A stretch of DNA of 59,637 nt from Desulfobacteraceae bacterium (GTDB taxonomy: Bacteria; Desulfobacterota; Desulfobacteria; Desulfobacterales; Desulfosarcinaceae), in NCBI GenBank assembly GCA_003599575.1, contig QZKV01000134.1, positions 1 through 59,637 on the forward strand. Direction: 5' to 3'. Both the position numbers and the translations under genes were made by a program. Positions within the stretch are counted from its first letter, which is position 1. Every line of letters starts with the position of its first letter. The notes under the pieces are model-generated. The model was not told the DNA's origin and made no database searches. It was given only the letters and a program-made list of their open reading frames with translations. Positions 16,349 through 25,404 of this stretch are shown here, piece after piece.

Positions 16349-17635
16349 ATGCATGCCAAATCAAAAGCTCTCTTCCAGCGCGCGCAACAATTGATTCCCG
16401 GAGGTGTCAACAGTCCGGTGCGCGCATGCCGGTCGGTAGGGACAGACCCCTTGTTCATCTCACATGCGCAAGGCTGCCGGTTGTATGATGCAGACGGCCA
16501 CGCCTTGATCGATTATGTCGGCTCTTGGGGCCCTATGATCCTGGGACACCGCCATCCGGCGGTGGTCGAGGCGCTTGCCCGCGCACTGGATCAAGGCACC
16601 AGTTTTGGGGCACCCACGGCATTGGAGGTCGAGCTGGCCCAGATGGTGGTGGATGCGGTTCCGTCAGTGGAGATGATCCGCATGGTCAACTCAGGAACGG
16701 AAGCCACAATGAGTGCGATTCGGTTGGCGCGCGCCGTCACGGGCAGGGATATGATCGTCAAGTTTGATGGTTGTTATCACGGCCATGCCGACAGCCTGCT
16801 GGTTGCCGCCGGGTCCGGCGTAGCCACTTTGGCCATACCCGGCAGTCCGGGCGTGCCGCAGTCGCTGGTGAATCATACGTTATCGATCCCTTTTAACGAC
16901 GCTGCCGCCGTTGAACAAGCGATGGCCGTGCATGGAGATCACATTGCCGCACTGATTGTAGAGCCGGTGGCCGGCAATATGGGGCTGGTGCCACCCCGGC
17001 AAGGGTTTTTGCACCTGCTGCGGAGATTATGCGATCGCTATGGCAGCTTGCTTATCTTCGATGAAGTCATGACCGGCTTTCGTGTGGCGTACGGCGGTGC
17101 CCAGGCTCTGTACGGCATTTGGCCGGATCTGTCGTGTTTCGGAAAAATCATCGGCGGCGGACTGCCCGTCGGAGCCTACGGGGGGAGGCGCGAGTTGATG
17201 GAACAAGTGGCCCCCCGGGGACCGGTTTACCAAGCCGGGACGCTTTCCGGAAATCCCCTGGCCATGGCTGCCGGTATCGCAACTCTCAAAGAGTTGGCCA
17301 AACCGGGTGTTTATGAATCCCTGGCGCAAAGCTCCCAGGTGCTGATCAGCGGGTTGGACAAGGCCGCTCAAAAGGCCGGCATCATAGTCTCGACGGCACA
17401 AGTCGGATCCATGCTGGGCTTGTTCTTTACCGAAGGGCCGGTCCACAGTTTTGCCGACGCCAAACGTTCCGATCTGAAGCGTTTTTCAACTTACTATCAA
17501 AAAATGATCGACAGCGGCATCTATTTGGCACCTTCCCAATTTGAAGCAATTTTCGTTTCAGCCGCCCACGATGCACATGCCATTGCGGCCACCGTAGCGG
17601 CGGCGGAATCGGTGTTTGCCCTTTTATCCCCCTGA
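16349..17635 (+). CDS. hemL: Glutamate-1-semialdehyde 2,1-aminomutase
   Basis: A 428-residue PLP enzyme that turns glutamate-1-semialdehyde into 5-aminolevulinate, the last step of the C5 route to tetrapyrroles. Visible motifs are [10 protein letters not shown] at the start, [34 protein letters not shown] and the PLP Lys (Lys266) in [17 protein letters not shown]. Length is standard. AAAGGA stands before the ATG. It is divergent from the KptA-like gene, and no other hem gene lies nearby. Confidence 0.97.
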   Translation: MHAKSKALFQRAQQLIPGGVNSPVRACRSVGTDPLFISHAQGCRLYDADGHALIDYVGSWGPMILGHRHPAVVEALARALDQGTSFGAPTALEVELAQMVVDAVPSVEMIRMVNSGTEATMSAIRLARAVTGRDMIVKFDGCYHGHADSLLVAAGSGVATLAIPGSPGVPQSLVNHTLSIPFNDAAAVEQAMAVHGDHIAALIVEPVAGNMGLVPPRQGFLHLLRRLCDRYGSLLIFDEVMTGFRVAYGGAQALYGIWPDLSCFGKIIGGGLPVGAYGGRRELMEQVAPRGPVYQAGTLSGNPLAMAAGIATLKELAKPGVYESLAQSSQVLISGLDKAAQKAGIIVSTAQVGSMLGLFFTEGPVHSFADAKRSDLKRFSTYYQKMIDSGIYLAPSQFEAIFVSAAHDAHAIAATVAAAESVFALLSP

Positions 17636-17698
17636 ACCGCTTCACGGTGAGGAAAGGTGAGCGTTCAAAGAGCAAAGCGGAAGGTGTCCTGCCCATTG

Positions 17699-17718
17699 GA
17701 TGGATGCTTGCATCCATC
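17699..17718. repeat. Hairpin between convergent hemL and lipoprotein genes
   Basis: GATGGATGC and GCATCCATC pair perfectly around a two-base loop, 64 bases after the hemL stop. No T-run follows on either strand, so it would be a poor intrinsic terminator; it may only protect the mRNA end. Confidence 0.35.
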
Positions 17719-17840
17719 GCCTTGAAGTAGTTTCAAAGCATGGCTGGAAGTTATAAGGGGCGATTGAATTTGAGGGTTCTTGCCTTTACTCCTGACATGC
17801 CCGGCAGGCGGGCGGTTTCGGGAGTGCAGGGTAGGGGCAC

Positions 17841-18158
17841 TTAGAATCGATATTTAAAAATCAACCAAGGCGTCAGGGGTGCGATGAAGCGATTGGGATC
17901 ATCGGTATCGACCAGCAGAAAGTCATCTTTTTCATACCACAGCCACTGCAAGTCGAATTCAATCAAATGGCGATCTGATAAATGCAGATCCAGCTCCTTT
18001 TCGCCCGGGGCCTCAATGGAAAAAACAAATTCTTTGACCTGGCTGCCCGGACCTCTGATGTGGATATGAGCGGTTGCCGGCGCAGATGAAAACGCAGAAC
18101 AAGCCGCCAACGGGATGATCAGAAGTATTGCCGCCAGCTTACACAAGAGCTTAATCAT
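17841..18158 (-). CDS. Small putative lipoprotein, unknown function
   Basis: A 105-residue protein with a lipoprotein signal (hydrophobic residues 3-18, lipobox LAAC, Cys20). The mature part looks like a small beta domain: HIHIRGPGSQVKEFVFSIEA, a run of acidic residues, and an aromatic C-terminus ending WLIFKYRF. I recognise no family. It is convergent with hemL and lies 64 bases past the M23 peptidase stop on the same strand, so it may share that transcript. Confidence 0.75.
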   Translation of the reverse strand: MIKLLCKLAAILLIIPLAACSAFSSAPATAHIHIRGPGSQVKEFVFSIEAPGEKELDLHLSDRHLIEFDLQWLWYEKDDFLLVDTDDPNRFIAPLTPWLIFKYRF

Positions 18159-18222
18159 GCCTCACCGATTCGACTCATGAGTGTTCACGTAAACATCAGC
18201 TCGGTAAATTCGCTCCTCGCCA

Positions 18223-19152
18223 TCAATCCAGGATATAGTGCATCGGATTAACTGGTACGCCGTTCAGGCGAACCTCGTAGTGCAGGTGGGGACCGGTGCT
18301 GCGTCCCGTATTTCCCATCAGCGCGATGGTTTCACCGCGACTGACCCGTTCGCCCGCCTTTTTCATCAACTTATGAATGTGACCGTAGCGCGTCACCAGG
18401 CCAAAGCCGTGGTCAATGGTCATCATATTGCCCATAAGCCATTTGCCGTCCGCATAGGTGATCACACCGTCCGCCGGTGCTATGATCGGTGTGCCTTCGC
18501 GATTGGCGATGTCCAGCCCTTTGTGAAATTCACGGCGCCCTGTAAAAGGAGATACACGGCTGCCGAAATCGGAAGAGATCCAGCCTTGAGTGGGCCGCAG
18601 GGACGGAGTCGCAGCCAATACATTGCGCTTGTCCTTCAACGATGTGAGCAGTTTTTCAAAACTTTTGCGCTGTACGGCCGATGCCTGGTTCACCTGTTTG
18701 ATCTGTTCGTGCATGTTGCGTAAAAGACGATCATGGTCCTGTTTCAGCGGCAGTTCGGTATCCAGGTCATCCGGCATGGAACCACCGATGGAGAACAGCG
18801 ATGCCTGGTCGCCTTTATGCTCCAGATTGGCAAGAATCCGGATCTTGTTTTCAAACTCGTTCAGCGAAATCAGATTGGTTTTTAACTCATTGATAGCTTG
18901 GGCGAAAGTTTGAATCTGTTTGCGCTGGTTCTCTATCCCGGACTGTTGTTGAAAGAGTTGCTCGCGCAGGTGGTTGTTCTCAGCTATTGACTGATTCAAG
19001 CGCACATACCGGTACGTTCCTGCAGCAACGATCGATACGGCCAGCAACGATGTCAGCGCCAGCGTCCAAAGCCTGCGCTTTGATACGATCGTTTCACGAA
19101 CCCGACTGCCCCTGTCATCGATTACCAAAACCGTGTAGTGTTTGCGCATCAT
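18223..19152 (-). CDS. M23-family peptidoglycan peptidase, membrane-anchored
   Basis: A 309-residue protein. A short cytoplasmic start (HYTVLVIDDRGSRVRE) precedes one membrane helix (about residues 30-50), a coiled coil (roughly 55-115) and a C-terminal LytM domain. The zinc ligands are visible in FHKGLDI (with GLDIA replacing the commoner G-x-D-I) and GPHLHYEVR, along with YGHIHKL. The protein probably trims cross-links or activates other hydrolases in the periplasm. ATG 19152 (ATG ATG) follows a weak AAAGACGGA; an upstream extension in frame to 19227 is not family-like. Probably followed by the small lipoprotein. Confidence 0.9.
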   Translation of the reverse strand: MMRKHYTVLVIDDRGSRVRETIVSKRRLWTLALTSLLAVSIVAAGTYRYVRLNQSIAENNHLREQLFQQQSGIENQRKQIQTFAQAINELKTNLISLNEFENKIRILANLEHKGDQASLFSIGGSMPDDLDTELPLKQDHDRLLRNMHEQIKQVNQASAVQRKSFEKLLTSLKDKRNVLAATPSLRPTQGWISSDFGSRVSPFTGRREFHKGLDIANREGTPIIAPADGVITYADGKWLMGNMMTIDHGFGLVTRYGHIHKLMKKAGERVSRGETIALMGNTGRSTGPHLHYEVRLNGVPVNPMHYILD

Positions 19153-19297
19153 ATCCGTCTTTTCATGTGTGTATCTTTTGGGTAACGTGCTTTTATACAC
19201 TACTGGACAGCGCTGGTTGGCCATCAATCTCGGCTCGCACTATCCATGAACGCTCCTCCTGCGCTGCCGGCCTTTGTTATGAGGTGAATGAACATAG

Positions 19298-19459
19298 TCA
19301 ATGCTCATGAATTCCGAGTTCTTTCCACAGTTCGCGGTTACATTCCTGCAAGTAAAGTGCCAGACCTTTCAAGGGGTTGAAGTACAACCGGGGCCGGCGA
19401 TCGCACCGCTTGCTTTGCAATTTGCCAATGAAGAACCAAGCTGAAATTACTTTTAAAAA
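19298..19459 (-). pseudogene. Coding-like remnant or small gene without a clear start
   Basis: An open minus-strand frame of 53 codons encodes a protein-like sequence: FFIGKLQSKRCDRRPRLYFN followed by PLKGLALYLQECNRELWKEL and a His-rich end. It has no ATG or GTG; the first usable start is a TTG at 19420 with no ribosome-binding site, and an in-frame stop lies just before 19459. Amphipathic helix quality and two Cys suggest true ancestry. It may be the 3' remnant of a broken gene or a small protein with an odd start. Confidence 0.35.
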
Positions 19460-19498
19460 TTAATGTTCTCGGCAGCTGGAGGGTTTTTCCGGCGATTC

Positions 19499-19515
19499 AA
19501 ATTGAAATTCAATTT
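19499..19515. repeat. 17-base perfect palindrome AAATTGAA-A-TTCAATTT
   Basis: Two eight-base arms around one central base, AT-only apart from one G or C per arm. It lies in the gap after the sigma-54 regulator and could be an operator; no cognate regulator is evident. Confidence 0.35.
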
Positions 19516-19611
19516 TTGGGGGCCATTTAATTTGAGGCGGGTGTGATGACGATTTTTGACCTTCCGAATGACATCGATTGTCAAAAAGGCACATCCGATT
19601 AGACGAATCAT

Positions 19612-19633
19612 GCTTTCAGAAAATTCTGAAAGC
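19612..19633. repeat. Hairpin after the GAF/sigma-54 regulator
   Basis: GCTTTCAGAA and TTCTGAAAGC pair over ten bases with a two-base loop, 27 bases past the regulator stop. No T-run follows on the minus strand, so if it terminates transcription it needs help. Confidence 0.4.
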
Positions 19634-19660
19634 GAGCGCTGGGAACCTAAGCGGACTTAA

Positions 19661-21166
19661 TCAGATCCCCCTGATATCGAATTTGCTGATCAGGCGTGAT
19701 AAATAAGTGCGTTGTATCGCCATCAATTTGGCGGCCTTGCTGCGGTTTCCACTGGTATGCTTCAGGTTCAGGATGATGAATTCTTTCTTAAACTGATTGA
19801 TCGCTTCGTCCAATGTCAAGCCTACCTGCAAGCCCGGATAATTGGAGCGATTGGAAGCGATGGGCAAATCCTCGGGCAGAATTTCCTTTCCATTGCCCAT
19901 AACCACCGCCCGTTCAATAGCGTTGCGCAGTTCGCGAATATTGCCCGGCCAATCATATTGGATCATCTTCTCCAATGCCGCATCAGAGATGATGAGATTG
20001 GGGATCACGGTTTCTTCCTTGAAAATTGCTAAGAAATGCTGGGCCAGCAAAGGGATATCCTCTTTGCGTTCCCGCAGAGTGGGCATGCTGATTTGCACGA
20101 CATTGAGGCGGTAGTAAAGGTCTTCGCGGAAGCGACCCTGGGCCACCTCCTCATCCAGCTTTTTATTGGTGGCGGATAGTACGCGCACATCCACGGAGAT
20201 GGGGATATTCCCCCCGACGCGATAAAAATTACCCTCCTGCAACACCCGCAGCAGCTTGGCTTGCATGCCCGGGGTCATTTCGCCGATTTCGTCCAGGAAT
20301 ATGGTGCCTTCGTGGGCCATCTCGAATTTGCCGACCTTGCGATTAACTGCGCCGGTAAACGCGCCTTTTTCGTGGCCGAACAACTCGTCTTCGAGCAGAG
20401 GCTCCGGCATGGCGGCGCAATTGAGGATGACCAGGGGTTTATTCTTACGCGGTCCGGCACGATGAATCAGACGCGCCAGCAGTTCCTTGCCCGTTCCGCT
20501 TTCGCCCAGAATCAGGGCGCTGGCTTTGGAGTTGGCAACCTTCAGGCCATCGGCAATCACCTTCTCCAGGGCCGTGCTTTTGCCTATCATTTCATGGCGG
20601 ACCTTAAGTTCCTCTTTAAGGTCCTGGATCTCCCGTTTGACCTCTTGCAGATTTTGGGCTTGTCCGAGGGCAAGCGAGGCCAGGGAGGCAAACTCCTCCA
20701 TCAATTGCATGTCATGCTGGCTAAGGGGACGCCCGTCTTCTTTATCGATGATTTGCATAACCCCGATGATGGCACCTTCGCGCCTGAGGGGCACGCAGGC
20801 AATCGATTGGGTCTGAAACCGGATCGACTCACTGATTTCCTTGAACCAACGGGGCTCTTTGCTTACATCGGCAATCAGCAGAGACTGTCCGGTTTGCGCG
20901 ACATAACCGGCAATCCCCTGTCCCATTTTGATCCGGTACTCTTTGACCTCTCTGCGTTTTTCTCCTGTTGCGACCTGGAAAAAAAGTGTGTCGGTTTTAC
21001 GGTCCACCAGCAACAAGGAAGCGGCTTTGGCCTGCATGACACGGGCTGCTGACTCAATGATCAGTTCCAGTAATTTGTCCAGATCTTGAACTGAGGATAC
21101 CCATGAAGAAATCTCTTTTAAATGCGTGATCAGAGCTGCATCGCCGGATGATATTTTTTTGGACAT
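19661..21166 (-). CDS. GAF-domain sigma-54 activator (NifA/NorR type)
   Basis: A 501-residue activator. A GAF sensor (about residues 20-175) precedes a linker helix and an AAA+ domain (about 195-430) with Walker A GESGTGKELLAR, the sigma-54 contact loop GAFTGA, Walker B GTIFLDEIGEM and sensor WPGNIRELRNAIERAV. The C-terminus is a Fis-type HTH (GNRSKAAKLMAIQRTYLSRL). There is no receiver domain, so a ligand or redox signal through GAF is more likely than phosphorylation. ATG 21166 is preferred to a TTG-extended version. Divergent from mpl; targets unknown. Confidence 0.92.
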   Translation of the reverse strand: MSKKISSGDAALITHLKEISSWVSSVQDLDKLLELIIESAARVMQAKAASLLLVDRKTDTLFFQVATGEKRREVKEYRIKMGQGIAGYVAQTGQSLLIADVSKEPRWFKEISESIRFQTQSIACVPLRREGAIIGVMQIIDKEDGRPLSQHDMQLMEEFASLASLALGQAQNLQEVKREIQDLKEELKVRHEMIGKSTALEKVIADGLKVANSKASALILGESGTGKELLARLIHRAGPRKNKPLVILNCAAMPEPLLEDELFGHEKGAFTGAVNRKVGKFEMAHEGTIFLDEIGEMTPGMQAKLLRVLQEGNFYRVGGNIPISVDVRVLSATNKKLDEEVAQGRFREDLYYRLNVVQISMPTLRERKEDIPLLAQHFLAIFKEETVIPNLIISDAALEKMIQYDWPGNIRELRNAIERAVVMGNGKEILPEDLPIASNRSNYPGLQVGLTLDEAINQFKKEFIILNLKHTSGNRSKAAKLMAIQRTYLSRLISKFDIRGI

Positions 21167-21245
21167 TTTTCTACCAGAAGTATTTGGTTGTGGTTTCCAT
21201 TCGGGCCGTCGCATTGTCAAACCCGGGGGTGAAAAAATATTTTGG

Positions 21246-21251
21246 TATAAT
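21246..21251 (+). promoter_or_regulatory. Possible extended -10 promoter upstream of mpl
   Basis: TGGTATAAT fits an extended -10 (TG-n-TATAAT) on the plus strand, about 200 bases before mpl and in the divergent gap. No good -35 is present, which extended -10 promoters can tolerate. Confidence 0.4.
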
Positions 21252-21450
21252 AGCCGACAAGTGCGGGGGTGTCAAATCAAACTCTGGAAATTATAGTAAT
21301 TCCGGGTATACCCGCATGGTCGCCAGCGGATTGCTGCTTTTGGGTATCGATTCGGTTTTGGGATCGCCCTTGCCGAAGTATGTTCTTGTGGTTTATCAGC
21401 GTATCCTTTATGTTTGATTTGCTTTTTTCCCAATTGAGCTGGAGGAACAG

Positions 21451-22872
21451 ATGCTTTTGCCGACAGAAGCTGCAATGCCCGCGGAAGTCCGCAACATTCA
21501 CTTGATTGCCATTTGCGGCACGGCCATGGGAGCTTTGGCTTGTATGCTCAAAGAAATGGGGTACGCGGTTGCCGGTTCCGACCAAAACGTCTATCCACCC
21601 ATGAGCGATTTTTTAAAATCCAAAGGAATACAGATATTCGAAGGTTTTGATCCTGCACATCTGGGTCGACCCGACCTGGTGGTGGTGGGCAATGCGGTTT
21701 CCAAGGAGAACGTCGAAGTAAAAGCCGTGCAGGCCAGGCAATTGCCGTATTGTTCAATGCCCCAGGCCATAAATCGTTTTGCCGCAGCCGGCAAGCGTCA
21801 AATCGTCGTCACCGGCACCCACGGCAAAACCACCACATCCTCTTTTATTGCATGGATGTTGCACTGCGCCCAGTTGGATCCCTCTTTTCTCATCGGCGGC
21901 CTTGTAGCTGATTTCAAGTGCAATTACCGTGCGGGCAACGGAGACTGGATTGTCCTGGAGGGGGATGAGTACGATACCGCCTTTTTCGACAAACAATCAA
22001 AATTCCTGCATTACACTCCTAAAGCGGCCATCATCACCAGTATCGAATTCGACCACGCCGATATTTTCACTGATCTGGAACATGTCAAACGAGCGTTCCA
22101 GTCTTTCATCGAACGCATGGAACCGGCTTCCGACCTGGTCGTCTGTGATCGGGACGACCGTATTGCCGAATTGCTTCCTTACGCCCGCAATCGGCTGGTG
22201 TCCTACGGAACTCAATCTTCTTCCGATTGGGTACTGGGAAATGTACGCATTGCCCCACCCTTTACCTTTTTCGAGGTCTTTCATCAGGGACGGCTTTATG
22301 AGCAGTTTAAAACGCGCATGCTTGGAGAGCATAACCTGTTCAATCTGCTCTCCGGTGTGGCCGTGGGTGAGCGTTTGGGGATCGACGCCACAACTATCGG
22401 CCACGCGCTGGAAAGCTTCAAAGGGGTGCGTCGGCGCCAGGAGGTTCGCGGAATCAAAAATGATATCATCATCGTCGATGATTTTGCACATCATCCGACC
22501 GCCGTGGAGGTGACCATCCGGGCCGTTAAGTCTTTTTACGCCAGCCGCCGTCTGATTGCCGTATTTGAACCACGCACCAATTCCAGCCGGCGAAATGTAT
22601 TCCAATCCATATACCCGGCCTGCTTCGATGCGGCCGATATGGTATGTGTCCGACAAGCTCCTCTGCTCGAAAAAATACCCGAAACGCAACGATTTTCATC
22701 CAAACAGATGGTCTTGGATCTGCGCGCGCGGGGAAAATGCGCGCATTTTTTCCAGACTACGGAGGAGATCATTGACTTTCTGGGTATCGAAGCACATCCG
22801 GGCGACGTAGTGCTTATTATGTCCAACGGCGGTTTCGACAATATACATGCCCGGTTGCTGGATCGGCTCTGA
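21451..22872 (+). CDS. mpl: UDP-N-acetylmuramate:L-alanyl-gamma-D-glutamyl-meso-DAP ligase
   Basis: A 473-residue Mur-ligase-family enzyme that reuses the murein tripeptide by joining it to UDP-MurNAc. The N-domain (HLIAICGTAMGALACMLKEMG) differs from MurC in the way typical of Mpl. The ATPase loop is VTGTHGKTTTSS, followed by LEGDEYDTAFFD and the C-domain IVDDFAHHPTAVE. GGAGGAACAG before the ATG supports the start. It lies 61 bases ahead of birA. MurC is the main alternative, but the N-domain favours Mpl. Confidence 0.95.
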   Translation: MLLPTEAAMPAEVRNIHLIAICGTAMGALACMLKEMGYAVAGSDQNVYPPMSDFLKSKGIQIFEGFDPAHLGRPDLVVVGNAVSKENVEVKAVQARQLPYCSMPQAINRFAAAGKRQIVVTGTHGKTTTSSFIAWMLHCAQLDPSFLIGGLVADFKCNYRAGNGDWIVLEGDEYDTAFFDKQSKFLHYTPKAAIITSIEFDHADIFTDLEHVKRAFQSFIERMEPASDLVVCDRDDRIAELLPYARNRLVSYGTQSSSDWVLGNVRIAPPFTFFEVFHQGRLYEQFKTRMLGEHNLFNLLSGVAVGERLGIDATTIGHALESFKGVRRRQEVRGIKNDIIIVDDFAHHPTAVEVTIRAVKSFYASRRLIAVFEPRTNSSRRNVFQSIYPACFDAADMVCVRQAPLLEKIPETQRFSSKQMVLDLRARGKCAHFFQTTEEIIDFLGIEAHPGDVVLIMSNGGFDNIHARLLDRL

Positions 22873-22933
22873 TGCATTAACGGCCGAGATCTGTGTGGAA
22901 GAGGTCTGGCACGGCCCAAAAAGAGAGGCGGAT

Positions 22934-23860
22934 GTGAAAGCGAAAATTTTATCCCAATTGAGCCAGAGTGCAACATTCATATCCGGAGAACGGCTCAGCG
23001 CAACACTGGGTGTGTCCCGTGTGGCCGTTTGGAAGCATATCCGCCAGCTACAGGAGCTCGGGTACAGGATTGAGACTTCCTCCAAAGGATATCGCCTGCT
23101 CAGTGGACCGGATACACCCTTCCCATGGGCATTCGGCGAGCGGGCCGATCGAGTACACTACTATCCGGAGGTGGGATCCACCATGGACATTGCCATGGAA
23201 CTGGCGCGCGGCGGTTGTTCCGGATCTACGGTCGTGGTAGCCGAAAGGCAGACCAGGGGACGGGGGCGTTTGCAAAGGAATTGGCAAAGTACTGCGGGAG
23301 GTCTTTACTTTACGATGATTCTGCGCCCCCAAATGGAACCTTCCACCAGTTCATTGATCAATCTGGCCGCCGCCGTGGACCTGGCCGATGTCCTGGAATC
23401 GCTCTACGGCATTCGGGTGCAATTGAAATGGCCCAATGATGTGCTTGTGGACGGACGAAAATTGGCTGGAATCCTATCACAGATGGTGGCCGATCCGGAT
23501 CGGATTGAATTTGTCAACCTCGGCATCGGCATCAATGTGCATAACGACACGCGCAACCTGCAGCCACCGGCCGTATCGGTCGCCAGTCTCACAGCGCAAC
23601 CGGTATCCAGGGCCCATATCCTGGCCAGCTTCTGGGACCGTTTCGAGCAGCGCCTTGACACCGGCGATCTATCTGGTGTGGTGCCACAGTGGAAGCAGCG
23701 TGCCCTGACACTTGGTCGGCACGTGAAAGTGCAGACCTTCCATGAAATGTACGAGGGAGTAGCCGTCGATATTGAAAAAAACGGCGGTCTCATACTGAAA
23801 ACGGCCGAAGGCAACTACACAACCGTCATTTACGGGGACTGCTTTCACCAGGATGGCTGA
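22934..23860 (+). CDS. birA: Biotin--protein ligase / biotin operon repressor
   Basis: A 308-residue bifunctional BirA. The winged-helix N-domain (residues 1-65, LGVSRVAVWKHIRQLQELGY) is followed by a ligase domain with EVGSTMDIA, the biotinyl-AMP loop RGRGRLQRNW, the motif LKWPNDVLVDGRKLAGIL and a C-terminal SH3-like domain. GTG 22934 follows AGAGAGGCGGAT and removes 29 unlikely residues. The HTH means it can also repress biotin genes; no bio gene or operator lies nearby. Confidence 0.95.
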   Translation: MKAKILSQLSQSATFISGERLSATLGVSRVAVWKHIRQLQELGYRIETSSKGYRLLSGPDTPFPWAFGERADRVHYYPEVGSTMDIAMELARGGCSGSTVVVAERQTRGRGRLQRNWQSTAGGLYFTMILRPQMEPSTSSLINLAAAVDLADVLESLYGIRVQLKWPNDVLVDGRKLAGILSQMVADPDRIEFVNLGIGINVHNDTRNLQPPAVSVASLTAQPVSRAHILASFWDRFEQRLDTGDLSGVVPQWKQRALTLGRHVKVQTFHEMYEGVAVDIEKNGGLILKTAEGNYTTVIYGDCFHQDG

Positions 23861-23945
23861 GAAAGACGGCATTGGGTAACCCATTTCTCCCCCGTGTGAT
23901 TTCCGTTTGACTGTTACCCGCCGGCCTTGAGCATCTTACGATTGT

Positions 23946-23975
23946 TTGACACACTTCGGACGAATGTAGTAGTTT
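23946..23975 (+). promoter_or_regulatory. Possible trkAH promoter
   Basis: TTGACA (23946-23951) with TAGTTT about 18 bases further on, roughly 70 bases before trkA. The -35 is consensus but the -10 weak, so this is tentative. Confidence 0.3.
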
Positions 23976-24039
23976 CCTCCATTTTTCATGCAGGCTTTAT
24001 CCGGATCCCGAATTTTCAGTGAAACAGGAGAAAGCAGAT

Positions 24040-25404
24040 TTGAAAATCGTGATTGTCGGTGCAGGAGAGGTCGGCTATCACATAGCCAGCCGGCTTGCCT
24101 TTGAGAACAAAGATGTGGTGGTGGTCGACAAAGATGCCGAGGCCGTTCGACGGGTGGCTGAAAATATGGATGTGCAGACCCTCACGGGCAGCGGCAGCAA
24201 TCCATCTGTTCTGGAAGACGCCGGGATCCGCGAAGCAGAGATATTGCTGGCCGTCACCAATCAGGACGAAACCAACTTGGTGGCCTGTCTAGTGGCCGAC
24301 ATGCTGTCGCCCGGCACCAAAAAACTCGCCAGAATTCGCGGAGCGGATTTCGATCAATATCACGAAACATTTCGGCACCAGGCCCCGCACATCGATACCG
24401 TCATCAACCCGGATATCGAGGTGGTCAAGACCATAGAACGGCTTATGCAGGTACCCGGGGCAGTCGATGTGGGGGAGTTTGCCGACGGGCGCATCAAATT
24501 TGTCGGGATCTATCTGGACCGGCATGCCCGGCTGGCCGGTGTGCGTCTTTCGGAACTGCCCGATAAGATCGGCCGCAGGCACCTGCTCATCGCCGCCGTC
24601 GTTCGTGAAGAAGAGGTCATTATTCCCACAGGCAAGGATCGCCTCATACCTGGAGATTTGATCTATTTTATCAGCGAAGAGGAGCATTTGGCGGAAGCGC
24701 TGGCGATTTTCGATAAGCATGCGGAACCTGTCAAACGGGTGCTGATCATCGGAGGGGGCCGCATAGGGTACCGATTGGCCGCACGGTTGGAGGCGCAGTC
24801 CATCTACTGCAAAATCATTGAAAGAGATGCCGCCCGCTGTGCCGCATTGGCCGAAAAACTCAGCAAATCAGTAGTGCTGCACGGCGACGGATCCGACCAG
24901 AATTTGCTCAGCGAGGAAAATATCAGTGACATTGATGTGGTGGTGACCTTAACCAACGATGAAGAAACCAATATTCTTTCTTCATTGCTGGCCAGGCGCA
25001 TGGGGGCCGGTAAGTCTATCACCAAAATCAGCAAATTCAGTTATTTTCCTTTGATGACGGCCATCGGCATCGAGCAGGTGGTCAGCCCGCGGCTGTCTGC
25101 CATCAACACCATTTTGCAGCATGTCCGGCGGGGCAAGGTGCTGACAGCCGTTTCCCTCAAGGGCGAGCAGGCCGAGGTCATGGAGGCCGTTGCCTTGGAA
25201 ACTTCCGACATCGTTGATAAACCCTTGCGGCGGATCGCCTTTCCCAAAGGTGCCATCGTGGCCGGCATTATCCGCCAGAAACAGATCATCATTCCCACCG
25301 GTGACAGTGTTATCGAGCCCAATGATCGTATCATCATTTTCGCCCATCGCCGCGCCATCAGTGGTATTGAGAAGATCCTGGCTGTCCGCTTGGAGTACTT
25401 CTGA
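24040..25404 (+). CDS. trkA: Trk system potassium uptake protein TrkA
   Basis: A 454-residue cytoplasmic gating subunit with two NAD(H)-binding RCK domains. They begin KIVIVGAGEVGYHIASRL and KRVLIIGGGRIGYRLAARL, and each is followed by a TrkA-C domain, giving the full duplicated form. I start at TTG 24040: AGGAG lies ten bases upstream and the protein then begins at the family-standard (M)KIVIVGAGEVG. A GTG at 24019 would add seven charged residues. The stop overlaps the trkH ATG. Confidence 0.95.
   Translation: MKIVIVGAGEVGYHIASRLAFENKDVVVVDKDAEAVRRVAENMDVQTLTGSGSNPSVLEDAGIREAEILLAVTNQDETNLVACLVADMLSPGTKKLARIRGADFDQYHETFRHQAPHIDTVINPDIEVVKTIERLMQVPGAVDVGEFADGRIKFVGIYLDRHARLAGVRLSELPDKIGRRHLLIAAVVREEEVIIPTGKDRLIPGDLIYFISEEEHLAEALAIFDKHAEPVKRVLIIGGGRIGYRLAARLEAQSIYCKIIERDAARCAALAEKLSKSVVLHGDGSDQNLLSEENISDIDVVVTLTNDEETNILSSLLARRMGAGKSITKISKFSYFPLMTAIGIEQVVSPRLSAINTILQHVRRGKVLTAVSLKGEQAEVMEAVALETSDIVDKPLRRIAFPKGAIVAGIIRQKQIIIPTGDSVIEPNDRIIIFAHRRAISGIEKILAVRLEYF

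Larger units (their letters stand above)
19228..19660. other. Intergenic stretch with palindromes and a doubtful small frame
   Basis: About 430 bases between two minus-strand genes. It holds the minus-strand coding-like frame 19298-19459 and two palindromes at 19499-19515 and 19612-19633. No RNA gene or mobile element is apparent. Confidence 0.4.
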
